The notes under the pieces were generated by a model. That model was given only the letters and a program-made list of their open reading frames with translations, was not told the DNA's origin and did no database searches. From Hydractinia symbiolongicarpus (lineage: Eukaryota; Cnidaria; Hydrozoa; Anthoathecata; Hydractiniidae): DNA of 64,000 nucleotides. The stretch is taken from the NCBI RefSeq assembly GCF_029227915.1, contig NC_079876.1, positions 17,732,001-17,796,000 of the forward strand, in the 5' to 3' direction. Every line of letters begins with the position of its first letter. Position 1 is the first letter of the stretch. Shown piece after piece: positions 43,576-54,982 of the stretch. Made by a program: the position numbers and the translations under genes.

Positions 43576-43647
43576 TGCGTCGGCCGGGAATCGAACCCGG
43601 ATCTATTGCTTGGAAGGCAACAATGCTAACCTTTACACCACCGACGG
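43576..43647 (-). tRNA. tRNA-Gly(UCC), one mismatch
   Basis: In the extra 554 bp. C1 faces C72; otherwise like 27240. Confidence 0.7.
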
Positions 43648-43852
43648 TGACAGAAGAATTGTTGGAGTTATTACAGGCAAGGTACTTTGGCGATCAAAAT
43701 AAGGGCATCTTTAGAATTATATGCATTTCCCTTGTGTCTTCACAACTTGAAAACAATAAGTGTCAAAAACAATTTGTCCTCCTAATCACCTTTTAGGTAG
43801 GAACCACAAAAACTGAATTTAATAGACTAGAACATGAAATCTAACAGCCAAA

Positions 43853-43924
43853 TGCGTCGGCCGGAAATCGAACCCGGATCTATTGCTTGGAAGGCCACAA
43901 TGCTAACATTTACACCACCGACGC
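43853..43924 (-). pseudogene. tRNA-Gly(UCC)-like
   Basis: In the extra 554 bp; same lineage as 27517. Confidence 0.55.
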
Positions 43925-44129
43925 TGACAGCAGAATTGTTGGAGTTATTGCAGGTAAGGTACTTTCGCGATCAGAGTAAGGACATCTTTCGTATTAAATG
44001 CATTTCCCTTGTGTCTTCACCACTTAAAAACATTTTCTGGCAAAAACAAGTTGCCCTCCTAATCATCTTCAAAGGAGAACCCACACGTACACAAATTAAT
44101 AGACTGGAACATCAAATCTTGCAGCTAAA

Positions 44130-44200
44130 TGGGTCGGCCGGAATCGAACCCGGATCTATTGTTTGGAAGGCAACAATGCTAACCCTTACAACACCGACGC
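44130..44200 (-). pseudogene. tRNA-Gly(UCC)-like, 71 nt
   Basis: 8583-bp copy of 35547. Confidence 0.7.
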
Positions 44201-44404
44201 TGACAGGATAATTGTAGGAGTTATTACAGGTAAGGTACTTTCACAATCAAAATAAGGGCATCTTTCGTATTACATGCATTTCTTTTGTGTCTTCACAACT
44301 TGAAAACATTAACTGTCCAAAAAAATTTCCCTCCTAATCACCTTCAAAGCAGAAACCACACGTACGGAATTTAATAGACTAGAACATGTAATCTAGCGGC
44401 CAAA

Positions 44405-44476
44405 TGCGTCCGCCGGGAATCGAACCCGGATCTATTGCTTGGAAGGCAACAATGCTAACCTTTACACCACCGACGC
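44405..44476 (-). tRNA. tRNA-Gly(UCC), one mismatch
   Basis: 8583-bp copy of 35822; G67 faces G6. Confidence 0.72.
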
Positions 44477-44863
44477 TGACAGCAGAATTGATGGAGTTAT
44501 TGCAGCTAAGGTATTTTCAGGATCATAGTAAGGACATCATTCGTATTATATGCATTTCCCTTGTGTCTGCACAAGTAAGTAAGTAAGTTATATTTGCCAT
44601 CATTATAAAATCGTTAGAAATATTTACAGAGAAAAAGAAATTGAAAACAAATAAATGAAATAATAAACTATATATAATATTAAAATGTATCATAAAAAAT
44701 ATAAAATAAAATTAAATGCAATTTTCCTGAGTGTTGATATGTTTGATGGTTGGATAACACAAAACAAGCCAAAGCGAGATTTCCAGTGTGGTCCATTTCT
44801 ACACTTATAGAAAAAAAGATAAGCAAAACGAAAACGAAAGGATTATCAAAAGATCATATGAAT

Positions 44864-46470
44864 TTAATTCACAAAATCATCTGAGTCCCTTCTCGTTATA
44901 ACATCAAAATAGTGCTTTTTTAGGTTGTGTTTAAAACTGTTTGTAGTACTAGATCTTTTAAGACCCTCAGGAAGAGTATTCCATAAGGAGGGTCCAAGGT
45001 AGGAAAGACACTGTTGACCTTGGGATGTTTTTTCACAAGATTGTTCAAGCCTCTGGAATGATGAACGAGTCGAAGCTCTTCTATGAATTGATGGAATAAA
45101 TACATCAGACATGTACAGAGTTCATTTTTTCTGAAAAAATTCATATGCATGATTGTTTACGCATACTTTAAACCTTTCGCTAACTGGTAGCCAATTTATT
45201 TCCTTAGAATCCGTAGCACCTACATGTGATCTGCTACTTTTTTGTAAACAGAAGCGAATACATTTGTTTTGGGCAACATGGAGCTTCTTTTTTAAAACTT
45301 TTGTCAGGTTTGGATACCACACAGTACTGGCATAGTCGAAATGTGGTTGAATTAAAGAGTTACAAAGAAGTCGTCGCAGATCCTTGTTCAAAAATGAGCT
45401 TTGACGATAAAGAAATTTAATTTTGCCATTAATTTTGTTAATCACATGTAAGGCCATTGACTCACCAGACAGTGATTGGTCAAAGATGCAACCAAGATAT
45501 TCAACTTTCGTATGCTGCTTGATTTCTACTCCATTGTAGGAAATATTAAGTTTTTCTGCTTTCTTAATTTTTCACCTGGAGGCAAAAAGAATAGACTTAG
45601 TTTTATCTTCACCAAAGGTTATGCTGAGTTTGTTGTCCACAAACCAATCACATAAATTACTGAAGTCTGTATTAGGAGCATTTTCCATCTCAGTTATGTC
45701 TTTGTGTTGAAATAAGAGACATGAATCATCTGCGTAGAGAAAAAGATCACATTGTACTAAAGCTTGTGGCATATCGTTTACATAAAGTAAGAACAGAAGT
45801 GGACCCAAGATAGAACCTTGGGGAACACCACATTCCAGTTTACCTGGATTAGATGATAAGTTATCTATTGACACACAAAATGTTCTGTTTGCAAGGTAAG
45901 ACCTGAACCAAAGAATTACTTCATTTGAAAATCCAAGAGTTCCTAATTTTTCCAAAAGTATGGAGTGGTTGATGGTATCGAAAGCTTTTTGTAGGTCAAT
46001 GAGGATCATACCAGACAGCAAGCCTGCATCAAAACCTTTTGAAATTTTGTCATGTATATATGATAGACAAAAATCTGTTGAATGACAGCTTCTAAAGCCA
46101 GACTGAAATTTAAATAATATATCGTTTTCGTCTAAGAAAGCTTGTGTTTGGTTATGGACCACTCTTTCAATAATTTTAGAAAAAAGAGGAAGCAAAGATA
46201 TAGGGCGGTAATTCTTTGGATCAGTTCTTGATCCCTTCTTATATAGTGGCTTAAGTTTAGCTATCTTACATTCACTAGGGAAAGATGACAGTGAGATAGA
46301 AAGATTACATAATTGAGTTATTGGTCTGCAGAGAAAATCAGCACCATCCTTCAAGAAAATTCCAGATATAGTATCAAGTCCTGGTGCTTTTGTTGTACTA
46401 GTATCATTTAGCAAATTCAGCACATCTTCTTCTAAGACTTGCTGAAAATTGAATATCTTGTTTCCAATGT
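44864..46470 (-). pseudogene. LINE copy 3 reverse transcriptase region
   Basis: From the ATG at 46423: YADD and PQGSILGPLLF intact; TGA stops at 45572 and 45122. Confidence 0.9.
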
Positions 46471-47940
46471 TTAGCGATTGTAATATGAGATGACAGCATT
46501 TATCCCAAATCTATTTGAGGGCTTAGGAAGATTTTGAAGCAGCCCATCTGCTAGACCAGAGAAAAAGTTCTTAAATATCTCTAGTTTTGGTTTTGTATCA
46601 AAATGTAAGGCATCCTCATCCTTTAGACAGTAGTTAGGATCTGACTTCTTTGAGTTGTCAAGTCCCATAGACTTTAGAGTCTTCCATAGTTCCTTAGGCT
46701 TGCCTGTGTTTTCTGTTATTTTGTTTTTATAGTATTCTTTTTTCTTTTTATTGATCAAATTTTGCACATTACTTTTTGCTTCATTCCAGAGGTCAGAATC
46801 AATTTGTAATTTTGACTTCTTAAACTTTTTAAAAAGTTTATCTCTAGTAGCAATCTTGTCTGCAATCTCACCATCAAACCATTCCTGGGAGTTGCATTTA
46901 ATTCTGGCCTCTTTAGTAGGTGCTATAGTATCTATTACTGACATTAGTTTTGTCAAAAAATCAGAGTAGGCCAGATCAATGTCCGTGAACTCATTATAAT
47001 TTGGAAAGTTTGTATCCCTTAGGAGACCCTGATACTGTTCCTTTGTGTAGTTTTTAAAAGATCGAAATTTGATATGTTTGTGGGTATTAAACTTGACTTT
47101 TTTAACTTTTCTGGTGCAGAAAATCATTTGGTGATCTGATAGTCCAACATTTAAAACTCCACTTTGAGAAACTTTACCAACACAATTTGTTAAAAAGTGG
47201 TCAATAACTGTTGCAGTAGCACAAGTTACCCTTGTAGGCTCAACAATCAATTGTTTAAGGCCATAAAGCGAACAAAATTCTACACATTGCTTTTGCAATC
47301 CAGAGACATGATCACTCTTAAGTGCTGTCTTATTCATTTTGAAAATACTTCTACCATTACAAAGAGTATTGATATTAAAGTCTCCCAAGAGATAGAATTC
47401 TTTCTCATCAAAATCTAATGTAGTAAATTCATCTGAAATATTATTGACAAAATTATTTTGATCTGGTGGTCTGTAAAACACTCCAACAGTGAAAGGCTTT
47501 GTTTTAGGAAATAAAACATCAAACATGACACATTCCAAATTTTCTGAAAGTCGCTTATGAGAATTGTAACAAATATCATTTCTAATAAAGCAAGCAACAC
47601 CTCCTCCATGCCTGTTGCTGTCACATCTAAGGAGGTTATAGCCTTCAATAGATACCTCAGAATCTGTTACAGTATTATCTAGTTTAGATTCTGTTATACC
47701 AATAATAGCTATTTTAGTTGAGAACTCTATTGCCCTAAGTTCATCAATTTTAGGTAAAAGCGAATTAATGTTGACATGAGCCATATGAAACCCTCGCTTC
47801 TTGAACACGTTCCAGTCCTCATTCACAGTTGTCATATCCACAGGAGGGCCAGGGTTTAGACTTATGTCACCAGAAAGAAGAATCAATGAACAAAGATAGT
47901 TTGTCTGGTTTTTCCTGCTTAAAACAAGAAAAGACAACAT
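46471..47940 (-). CDS. LINE copy 3 AP endonuclease with 2A-like leader
   Basis: 489 codons from the ATG at 47940. Active-site set and 2A-like leader as in copy 1. Same frameshift at its end. Confidence 0.85.
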   Translation of the reverse strand: MLSFLVLSRKNQTNYLCSLILLSGDISLNPGPPVDMTTVNEDWNVFKKRGFHMAHVNINSLLPKIDELRAIEFSTKIAIIGITESKLDNTVTDSEVSIEGYNLLRCDSNRHGGGVACFIRNDICYNSHKRLSENLECVMFDVLFPKTKPFTVGVFYRPPDQNNFVNNISDEFTTLDFDEKEFYLLGDFNINTLCNGRSIFKMNKTALKSDHVSGLQKQCVEFCSLYGLKQLIVEPTRVTCATATVIDHFLTNCVGKVSQSGVLNVGLSDHQMIFCTRKVKKVKFNTHKHIKFRSFKNYTKEQYQGLLRDTNFPNYNEFTDIDLAYSDFLTKLMSVIDTIAPTKEARIKCNSQEWFDGEIADKIATRDKLFKKFKKSKLQIDSDLWNEAKSNVQNLINKKKKEYYKNKITENTGKPKELWKTLKSMGLDNSKKSDPNYCLKDEDALHFDTKPKLEIFKNFFSGLADGLLQNLPKPSNRFGINAVISYYNR

Positions 47941-48554
47941 ATAGTACTTGATGTTAGTTTCTAAGTTCTTATTAGTAATTTCGTTACAAAAAGCTACAGA
48001 TTCAGGCACGAAGAAAGATGATTTGTTACAACGCTCAAGTTTGGAGTATTTACAAACTTCATTGTGATAACTATGTACAGCAAGTGTAACTATGGCAATT
48101 TGAAAGAAACAACCAGCTGATGCAAGCAATAAGTTTCTCTTTCTACAGCTAATAACTTTAAGAAAGTTAACTATGATGAAGACGAAAAATATAAAAATAA
48201 TTTTAGGAATGTAGATGTTTGCATAGTTATTGGCCAGTTCTTTCTGCAGGTTAATACTGTTTTTTTCTCCTTTCAAACCGTCAAAGGTTTGATTATAAAT
48301 ATAAAAAGGTGAGAATAATAATTTACGAACAGGTAAAATTGTCTTACTATTTAATATAGTGCTATTTCCAAATTCAGGCTTAATATTTTCAAAAATTGAA
48401 ATTGAACAGTTAATAAAAAGCAAACAGAAAATTATGTTAAAAAACAACTTGAAAACATTAGCTGGCAAAAACAAGTTGCCCTCCTAATCACCTTTAAAGT
48501 AGAAACGGCACGTACTGAATTTAATAGACTAGAACATGTAATCTAGTAGCGAAA

Positions 48555-48626
48555 TGCGTCGACCGGGAATCGAACCCGGATCTATTGCTTGGAAGACAAC
48601 AATACTAACCTTTACACCACTGACGC
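48555..48626 (-). pseudogene. tRNA-Gly(UCC)-like
   Basis: 8583-bp copy of 39972. Confidence 0.5.
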
Positions 48627-48831
48627 TGACAGCATAATTTTTGGAGTTATGACAGGTTAGGTCATTTCGCGATCAAAATAAGGGCATCTTTCGTATTATA
48701 TGCATTTCCCTTGTGTCTTCACAACTTGAAAACATTAGGTGTCACAAAAAATTTGTCCTCCTAATCACCTTCAAAGTAGAAACGACACGTACTCAATTTA
48801 ATAGACTAGAACATGCAATCTAGCAGCCAAA

Positions 48832-48903
48832 TGCGTCGGCTGGGAATCGAACCCGGATCTATTGCTCGGAAGGCAACAATACTAACCTTTACACCACCGA
48901 CGC
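48832..48903 (-). tRNA. tRNA-Gly(UCC), A64
   Basis: Begins as a copy of 40249 but has a normal acceptor GCGTCGG; G37. The duplication ends in or near this gene. Confidence 0.65.
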
Positions 48904-49108
48904 TGGCAGCAGAATTGTTGGAGTTATGACAGGTAAGGTCATTTCTTGATCAAAATAAGGGCATCTTTCGTATTATATGCATTTCCCTTGTGTCTTCACA
49001 ACTTGAAAACATTAAGTGTCACAAAAAATTTGTCCTCCTAATCATCTTTTATGTAGGAACCACAAGAACTGATTTTAATAGACTAGAACATGAAATCTAG
49101 CAGCCAAA

Positions 49109-49180
49109 TGTGTCGGCCGGAAATCGAACCCGAATCTATTGCTTGGAAGGCAACAATACTAACCTTTACACCACCGACGC
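49109..49180 (-). pseudogene. tRNA-Gly(UCC)-like, A71 with weak T stem
   Basis: A71 mismatch; T stem TCGGG/TCCGG held by wobbles; B box ends TTTCC. Confidence 0.55.
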
Positions 49181-49385
49181 TGGCAGCAGAATTGTTGGAG
49201 TTATTGCAGGTAAGGTACTTTCGCGATCAAAATAAGGGCATCTTTCGTATTATATGCACTTCCCTTGTGTCTTCAGAACTTGAAAACATTAAGTGTCAAA
49301 TAAAATTTGTCCTCCTAATCATCTTCCAAGAAGAAACCACACGTACTCAATTTAATAGACTAGAAAATGAAATCTAGCATCCAAA

Positions 49386-49457
49386 TGCGTCAAATTGAAA
49401 GTGAACCAGGATCTATTGCTTAGAAGACAAAAATGCTATCTTTTACACCACCGACTT
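49386..49457 (-). pseudogene. tRNA-like, class P, anticodon UCU
   Basis: Loop CTTCTAA; acceptor and T arm broken. Confidence 0.75.
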
Positions 49458-49662
49458 TGACAGCAGAATTGTTGGAGTTAATGCAGGTAAGGTACTTTTG
49501 CAATCAAAATAAGGGCATTTTTCGAATTATATGCATTTCCCTTGTGTCTTCACAACTTAAAAACATTAAGTGTCAAAGAAAATTTGCCCTCCTAATCATC
49601 TTTTAAGTAGGAACCACAAGAAATGAATTTAATAGACTAGAACATGAAATCTAGCAGCCAAA

Positions 49663-49734
49663 TGTGTCGGGCGGAAATCGAACCCGAATCTATTGCTTGG
49701 AAGGCAACAATGCTAACCTTTACACCACCGACGC
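49663..49734 (-). pseudogene. tRNA-Gly(UCC)-like
   Basis: As 49109 with a further T-stem break (C65). Confidence 0.65.
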
Positions 49735-49940
49735 TGACAGCCGAATTGTTGGACCTATTGCAGGTAAGGTATATTCGTGATCAAAATAAGGGCATCTTTC
49801 GTGTTTTATGCATTTCCCTTGTGTCTTCACAACTTGAAAACATTAACTGTCTAAATAAAATTTGCCCTCCTAATCACCTTCAAAGTGGAAACCACACGTA
49901 CTCAATTTAATAGGCTAGAACATGTAATCTAGCAGCCAAA

Positions 49941-50012
49941 TGCGTCCGCTAGGAATCGAACCCGGATCTATTGTTTGGAAAGCAACAATGCTAACCTTTA
50001 CACCACCGACGC
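49941..50012 (-). pseudogene. tRNA-Gly(UCC)-like
   Basis: C31 faces A39, G67 faces G6, T stem weakened. Confidence 0.65.
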
Positions 50013-50217
50013 TGACAAAAGAATTGTTGGAGTTATTGCAGGTAAGGTACTTTGGAAATCAAATTAAGGGCATCTTTCATACTATATGCATTTCCCTTAT
50101 GCCTTTACAACTTGAAAGCATTAACTGGCAAAAGCAATTTGCCCTCCTAATCATCTTCAAAGAAAAAACCACACGTACTAAATTTAATAGACTAGAATAT
50201 GAAATCTAGCAGCCAAA

Positions 50218-50289
50218 TGCGTCAAATTGGAGGTGAACCAGGATCTATTGCTTGGAAGACAAAAATGCTATCTTTTACACCACCGACTC
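50218..50289 (-). pseudogene. tRNA-Gly-like, class P
   Basis: Further decay: acceptor GAGTCGG, T stem CCTGG/CCAAT. Confidence 0.78.
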
Positions 50290-50495
50290 TGACAGCAGAA
50301 ATGTTGGAGTTAATGCAGGTAAGGTACTTTTGCAATCAAAATAAGGGCATCTTTCGAGTTATATGCATTTCCCGTGTGTCTTTACAACTTGAAAACATTA
50401 ACTGCCCAAACAAAATTTGCCCTCCTAATCACCTTCAAAGTAGAAACCACACGTACTCAAATTAATAGGCTAGAACGTGTAATCTAGCAGCCAAA

Positions 50496-50567
50496 TGCGT
50501 CCGCCGGGAATCGAACCCGAATCTATTGTTTGGAAAGCAACAATGCTAACCTTTACACCACCGACGC
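50496..50567 (-). pseudogene. tRNA-Gly(UCC)-like
   Basis: C31-A39 and G6-G67 mismatches, T49. Confidence 0.6.
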
Positions 50568-50733
50568 TGACAAAAGAATTGTTGGAGTTATTGCAGGTAA
50601 GGTACTTTGGAAATCAAAGTAAGGGCATCTTTCTTACTATATCCATTTCCCTTATGCCTTCACAACTTGAAAGCATTAACTGGCAAACACGTACTAAATT
50701 TAATAGACTAGAATATGAAATCTAGCATCCAAA

Positions 50734-50805
50734 TGCGTCAAATTGGAAGTGAACCAGGATCTATTGCTTGGAAGACAAAAATGCTATCTTTTACACCACC
50801 GACTC
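50734..50805 (-). pseudogene. tRNA-Gly-like, class P
   Basis: Follows a shortened spacer (516-bp pair period). Confidence 0.78.
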
Positions 50806-51011
50806 TGACAGCAGAATTGTTGGAGTTAATGCTGGTAAGGTACTTTTGCAATCAAAATAAGGGCATCTTTCGAATTATATGCATTTCCCGTGTGTCTTTA
50901 CAACTTGAAAACATTAACTGCCCAAACAAAATTTGCCCTCCTAATCACCTTCAAAGTAGAAACCACACGTACTCAAATTAATAGGCTAGAATGTGTAATC
51001 TAGCAGCCAAA

Positions 51012-51083
51012 TGCGTCCGCCGGGAATCGAACCCGGATCTATTGTTTGGAAATCAACAATGCTAACCTTTACACCACCGACGC
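51012..51083 (-). pseudogene. tRNA-Gly(UCC)-like
   Basis: A31 faces A39; G6-G67. Confidence 0.65.
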
Positions 51084-51249
51084 TTACAAAAGAATTGTTG
51101 GAGTTATTGCAGGTAAGGTACTTTGGAAATCAAAGTAAGGGCGTCTTTCTTACTATATCCATTTGCCTTATGCCTTCACAACTTGAAAGCATTAACTGGC
51201 AAACACGTACTAAATTTAATAGACTAGAATATGAAATCTAGCATCCAAA

Positions 51250-51321
51250 TGCGTCAAATTGAAAGTAATCCAGGATCTATTGCTTGGAAGACAAAAATGC
51301 TATCTTTTACACCACCGACTC
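51250..51321 (-). pseudogene. tRNA-Gly-like, class P
   Basis: T loop further altered. Confidence 0.78.
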
Positions 51322-51526
51322 TGACAGCAGAATTGTTGGTGTTAATGCAGTTAAGGTACTTTTGCAATCAAGATAAGGGCATCTTTCGAATTATATGCAT
51401 TTCCCGTGTGTTTTTACAACTTGAATACATTAACTGGAAAAAACAAGTTGCCCTCCTAATCATCTTCAAAGTAGGAACCACAAGAACTGAATTTAATAGA
51501 CTAGAACATGAAATCTAGCAGCCAAA

Positions 51527-51598
51527 TGAGTCAGCCAGGAATCGAAACCGGATCTATTGCTTGGAAGGCTACAATACTAACCTTTACACCACCAACGC
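51527..51598 (-). pseudogene. tRNA-Gly(UCC)-like
   Basis: T71 faces C2, A29 faces A41, T53 faces C61. Confidence 0.65.
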
Positions 51599-51803
51599 TG
51601 GCAGCAGAATTGTTGGAGTTATTGCAGGTAAGGTACTTTCGCGATCAAAATAAGGGCATCTTTCGTATTATATGCACTTCCCTTGTGTCTTCACAACTTG
51701 AAAACATTAAGTGTCAAATAAAATTTGCCCTCCTAATCATCTTCAAAGAAGAAACCACACGTACTGAATTTAATAGACTAGAAAATGAAATCTAGCACCC
51801 AAA

Positions 51804-51875
51804 TGCGTCAAATTGGAAGTGAAGCAGGATGTATTGCTTGGAAGACAAAAATGCTATCTTTTACACCACCGACTT
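51804..51875 (-). pseudogene. tRNA-Gly-like, class P
   Basis: Acceptor 5' strand AAGTCGG. Confidence 0.78.
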
Positions 51876-52080
51876 TGACAGCAGAATTGTTGGAGTTAAT
51901 GCAGGTAAGGTACTTTTGCAATCAAAATAAGGGCATCTTTCGAATTATATGCATTTCCCTTGTGTCTTCACAACTTGAAAACATTAAGTGTCAAAAAAAA
52001 TTTGCCCTCCTAATCATCTTTTAAGTAGGAACCACAAGAACTGAATTTAATAGACTAGAACATGAAATCTAGCAGCCAAA

Positions 52081-52152
52081 TGTGTCGGCCGGAAATCGAA
52101 CCCGAATCTATTGCTTGGAAGGCAACAATGCTAACCTTTACACCACCGACGC
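52081..52152 (-). pseudogene. tRNA-Gly(UCC)-like, A71 with weak T stem
   Basis: Lineage of 49109. Confidence 0.55.
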
Positions 52153-52358
52153 TGACAGCAGAATTGTTGGAGTTAATGCAGGTAAGGTACATTCGTGATC
52201 AAAATAAGGGCATCTTTCGTGTTTTATGCATTTCCCTTGTGTCTTCACAACTTGAAAACATTAGCTGTCTAAATAAAATTTGCCCTCCTAATAACCTTCA
52301 AAGTAGAAACCACACGTACTCAAATTAATAGACTAGAATATGAAATCTAGCAGCCAAA

Positions 52359-52430
52359 TGCGTCAAATTGGAGGTGAACCAGGATCTATTGCTTGGAAGA
52401 CAAAAATGCTATCTTTTACACCACCGACTC
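52359..52430 (-). pseudogene. tRNA-Gly-like, class P
   Basis: Lineage of 50218. Confidence 0.78.
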
Positions 52431-52636
52431 TGACAGCAGAATTGTTGGAGTTAATGCAGGTAAGGTACTTTTGCAATCAAAATAAGGGCATCTTTCGAAT
52501 TATATGCATTTCCCATGTGTCTTTACAACTTGAAAACATTAACTGCCCAAACAAAATTTGCCCTCCTAATCACCTTCAAAGTAGAAACCACACGTACTCA
52601 AATTAATAGGCTAGAGCGTGTAATCTAGCAGCCAAA

Positions 52637-52708
52637 TGCGTCCGCAGGGAATCGAACCCGGATCTATTGTTTGGAAAGCAACAATGCTAACCTTTACACC
52701 ACCGACGC
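52637..52708 (-). pseudogene. tRNA-Gly(UCC)-like
   Basis: C31-A39, G6-G67 and one T-stem change. Confidence 0.6.
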
Positions 52709-52874
52709 TGACAAAAGAATTGTTGGAGTTATTGCAGGTAAGGTACTTTGGAAATCAAAGTAAGGGCATCTTTCTTACTATATCCATTTCCCTTATGCCT
52801 TCACAACTTGAAAGCATTAACTGGCAAACACGTACTAAATTTAATAGACTAGAATATGAAATCTAGCATCCAAA

Positions 52875-52946
52875 TGCGTCAAATTGGAAGTGAACCAGGA
52901 TCTATTGCTTGGAAGACAAAAATGCTATCTTTTACACCACCGACTG
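52875..52946 (-). pseudogene. tRNA-Gly-like, class P
   Basis: Next to a damaged spacer: 53127-53150 contains non-consensus bases and a deletion. Confidence 0.78.
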
Positions 52947-53249
52947 TGACAGCAGAATTGTTGGTGTTAATGCAGGTAAGGTACTTTTGCAATCAAGATA
53001 AGGGCATCTTTCGAATTATATGCATTTCCCGTGTGTCTTTACAACTTGAATACATTAACTGGAAAAAACAAGTTGCCATCCTAATCATCTTCAAAGTAGG
53101 AACCACAAGAACTGAATTTAATAGACATTGAGTGAACATTATTAAGAAAACATTAAGTGTCAAATAAAATTTGCCCTCCTAATCATCTTCAAAGAAGAAA
53201 CCACACGTACTGAATTTAATAGACTAGAAAATGAAATCTAGCAGCCAAA

Positions 53250-53321
53250 TGCGTCAAATTGGAAGTGAAGCAGGATGTATTGCTTGGAAGACAAAAATGC
53301 TATCTTTTACACCACCGACTT
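53250..53321 (-). pseudogene. tRNA-Gly-like, class P
   Basis: Lineage of 51804. Confidence 0.78.
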
Positions 53322-53525
53322 TGACAGCAGAATTGTTGGAGTTAATGCAGGTAAGGTACTTTTGCAATCAAAATAAGGGCATCTTTCGAATTATATGCAT
53401 TTCCCTTGTGTCTTCACAACTTGAAAACATTAAGTGTCAAAAAAAATTGCCCTCCTAATCATCTTTTAAGTAGGAACCACAAGAACTGAATTTAATAGAC
53501 TAGAACATGAAATCTAGCAGCCAAA

Positions 53526-53597
53526 TGTGTCGGCCAGGAATCGAAACCGGATCTATTGCTTGGAAGGCTACAATACTAACCTTTACACCACCAACGC
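53526..53597 (-). pseudogene. tRNA-Gly(UCC)-like
   Basis: A71, A29 and T53 mismatches. Confidence 0.65.
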
Positions 53598-53802
53598 TGG
53601 CAGCAGAATTGTTGGAGTTATTGCAGGTAAGGTACTTTCGCGATCAAAATAAGGGCATCTTTCGTATTATATGCACTTCCCTTGTGTCTTTACAACTTGA
53701 AAACATTAAGTGTCAAATAAAATTTGCCCTCCTAATCATCATCAAAGAAGAAACCACACGTACTGAATTTAATAGACTAGAAAATGAAATCTAGCAGCCA
53801 AA

Positions 53803-53874
53803 TGCGTCAAATTGGAAGTGAAGCAGGATGTATTGCTTGGAAGACAAAAATGCTATCTTTTACACCACCGACTC
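53803..53874 (-). pseudogene. tRNA-Gly-like, class P
   Basis: Lineage of 53250. Confidence 0.78.
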
Positions 53875-54078
53875 TGACAGCAGAATTGTTGGAGTTAATG
53901 CAGGTAAGGTACTTTTGCAATCAAAATAAGGGCATCTTTCGAATTATATGCATTTCCCTTGTGTCTTCACAACTTGAAAACATTAAGTGTCAAAAAAAAT
54001 TGCCCTCCTAATCATCTTTTAAGTAGGAACCACAAGAACTGAATTTAATAGACCAGAACATGAAATCTAGCAGCCAAA

Positions 54079-54150
54079 TGTGTCGGCCGGAAATCGAACC
54101 CGAATCTATTGCTTGGAAGGCAACAATGCTAACCTTTACACCACCGACGC
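54079..54150 (-). pseudogene. tRNA-Gly(UCC)-like, A71 with weak T stem
   Basis: Lineage of 49109. Confidence 0.55.
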
Positions 54151-54356
54151 TGACAGAAGAATTGTTGGAGTTATTACAGGTAAGGTACATTCGTGATCAA
54201 AATAAGGGCATCTTTCGTGTTTTATGCATTTCCCTTGTGTCTTCACAACTTGAAAACATTAACTGTCTAAATAAAATTTGCCCTCCTAATCACCTTCAAA
54301 GTGGAAACCACACGTACTCAATTTAATAGACTAGAACATGTAATCTAGCAGCTAAA

Positions 54357-54428
54357 TGCGTCCACCGGGAATCGAACCCGGATCTATTGTTTGGAAAGCA
54401 ACGATGCTCACCCTTACACCACCGACGC
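54357..54428 (-). pseudogene. tRNA-Gly(UCC)-like
   Basis: G67 and C31-A39 mismatches; D arm changed. Confidence 0.6.
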
Positions 54429-54633
54429 TGACGAAAGAATTGTTGGAGTTATTTCAGGTAAGGTCATTTCGCGATCAAAATAAGGGCATCTTTCGTATTT
54501 TATGCATTTCCCTTGTGTCTTCACAACTTGAAAACATTATGTGTCACAAAAAATTTGTCCTCCTAATCATCTTTTAAGTAGGAACCACAAGAACTGAATT
54601 TAATAGACTAGAACATGAAATCTAGCAGCCAAA

Positions 54634-54705
54634 TGGGTCGGCCAGGAATCGAAACCAGATCTATTGCTTGGAAGGCAACAATACTAACCTTTACACCACC
54701 GACGC
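54634..54705 (-). pseudogene. tRNA-Gly(UCC)-like
   Basis: C71 faces C2; T stem CTGGT/CCTGG with T53-C61. Confidence 0.62.
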
Positions 54706-54910
54706 TAGCAGCAGAATTGTTGGAGTTATTGCAGGTAAGGTACTTTCGCGATCAAAATAAGGGCATCTTTCGAATTATATGCATTTCCCGTGTGTCTTTA
54801 CAACTTGAATACATTAACTGGAAAAAACAAGTTGCCCTCCTAATCATCTTCAAAGTAGGAACCACAAGAACTGAATTTAATAGACTAGAACATGAAATCT
54901 AGCAGCCAAA

Positions 54911-54982
54911 TGAGTCGGCCAGGAATCGAAACCGGATCTATTGCTTGGAAGGCTACAATACTAACCTTTACACCACCAACGC
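54911..54982 (-). pseudogene. tRNA-Gly(UCC)-like
   Basis: T71, A29 and T53 mismatches; first unit of the 3010-bp module. Confidence 0.65.

Larger units (their letters stand above)
39864..44573 (-). repeat. tRNA-Gly satellite, block 2c
   Basis: Seventeen units between LINE copies 2 and 3: the fifteen of block 2b plus two extra (about 43462-44015). Confidence 0.95.
44574..48446 (-). mobile_element. LINE copy 3
   Basis: Same element, 8583 bp from copy 2. Private changes include R for H in the upstream segment and I for V in the C-terminal RT segment. Ends and frame breaks identical. Confidence 0.9.
27962..48903 (-). repeat. 8.0-8.6 kb higher-order repeat containing a LINE
   Basis: LINE plus 15 or 17 tRNA units, in tandem. 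Shift 8029 bp from copy 1 to 2 and 8583 bp from copy 2 to 3. The third copy keeps only about 450 bp of its right flank. Confidence 0.95.
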
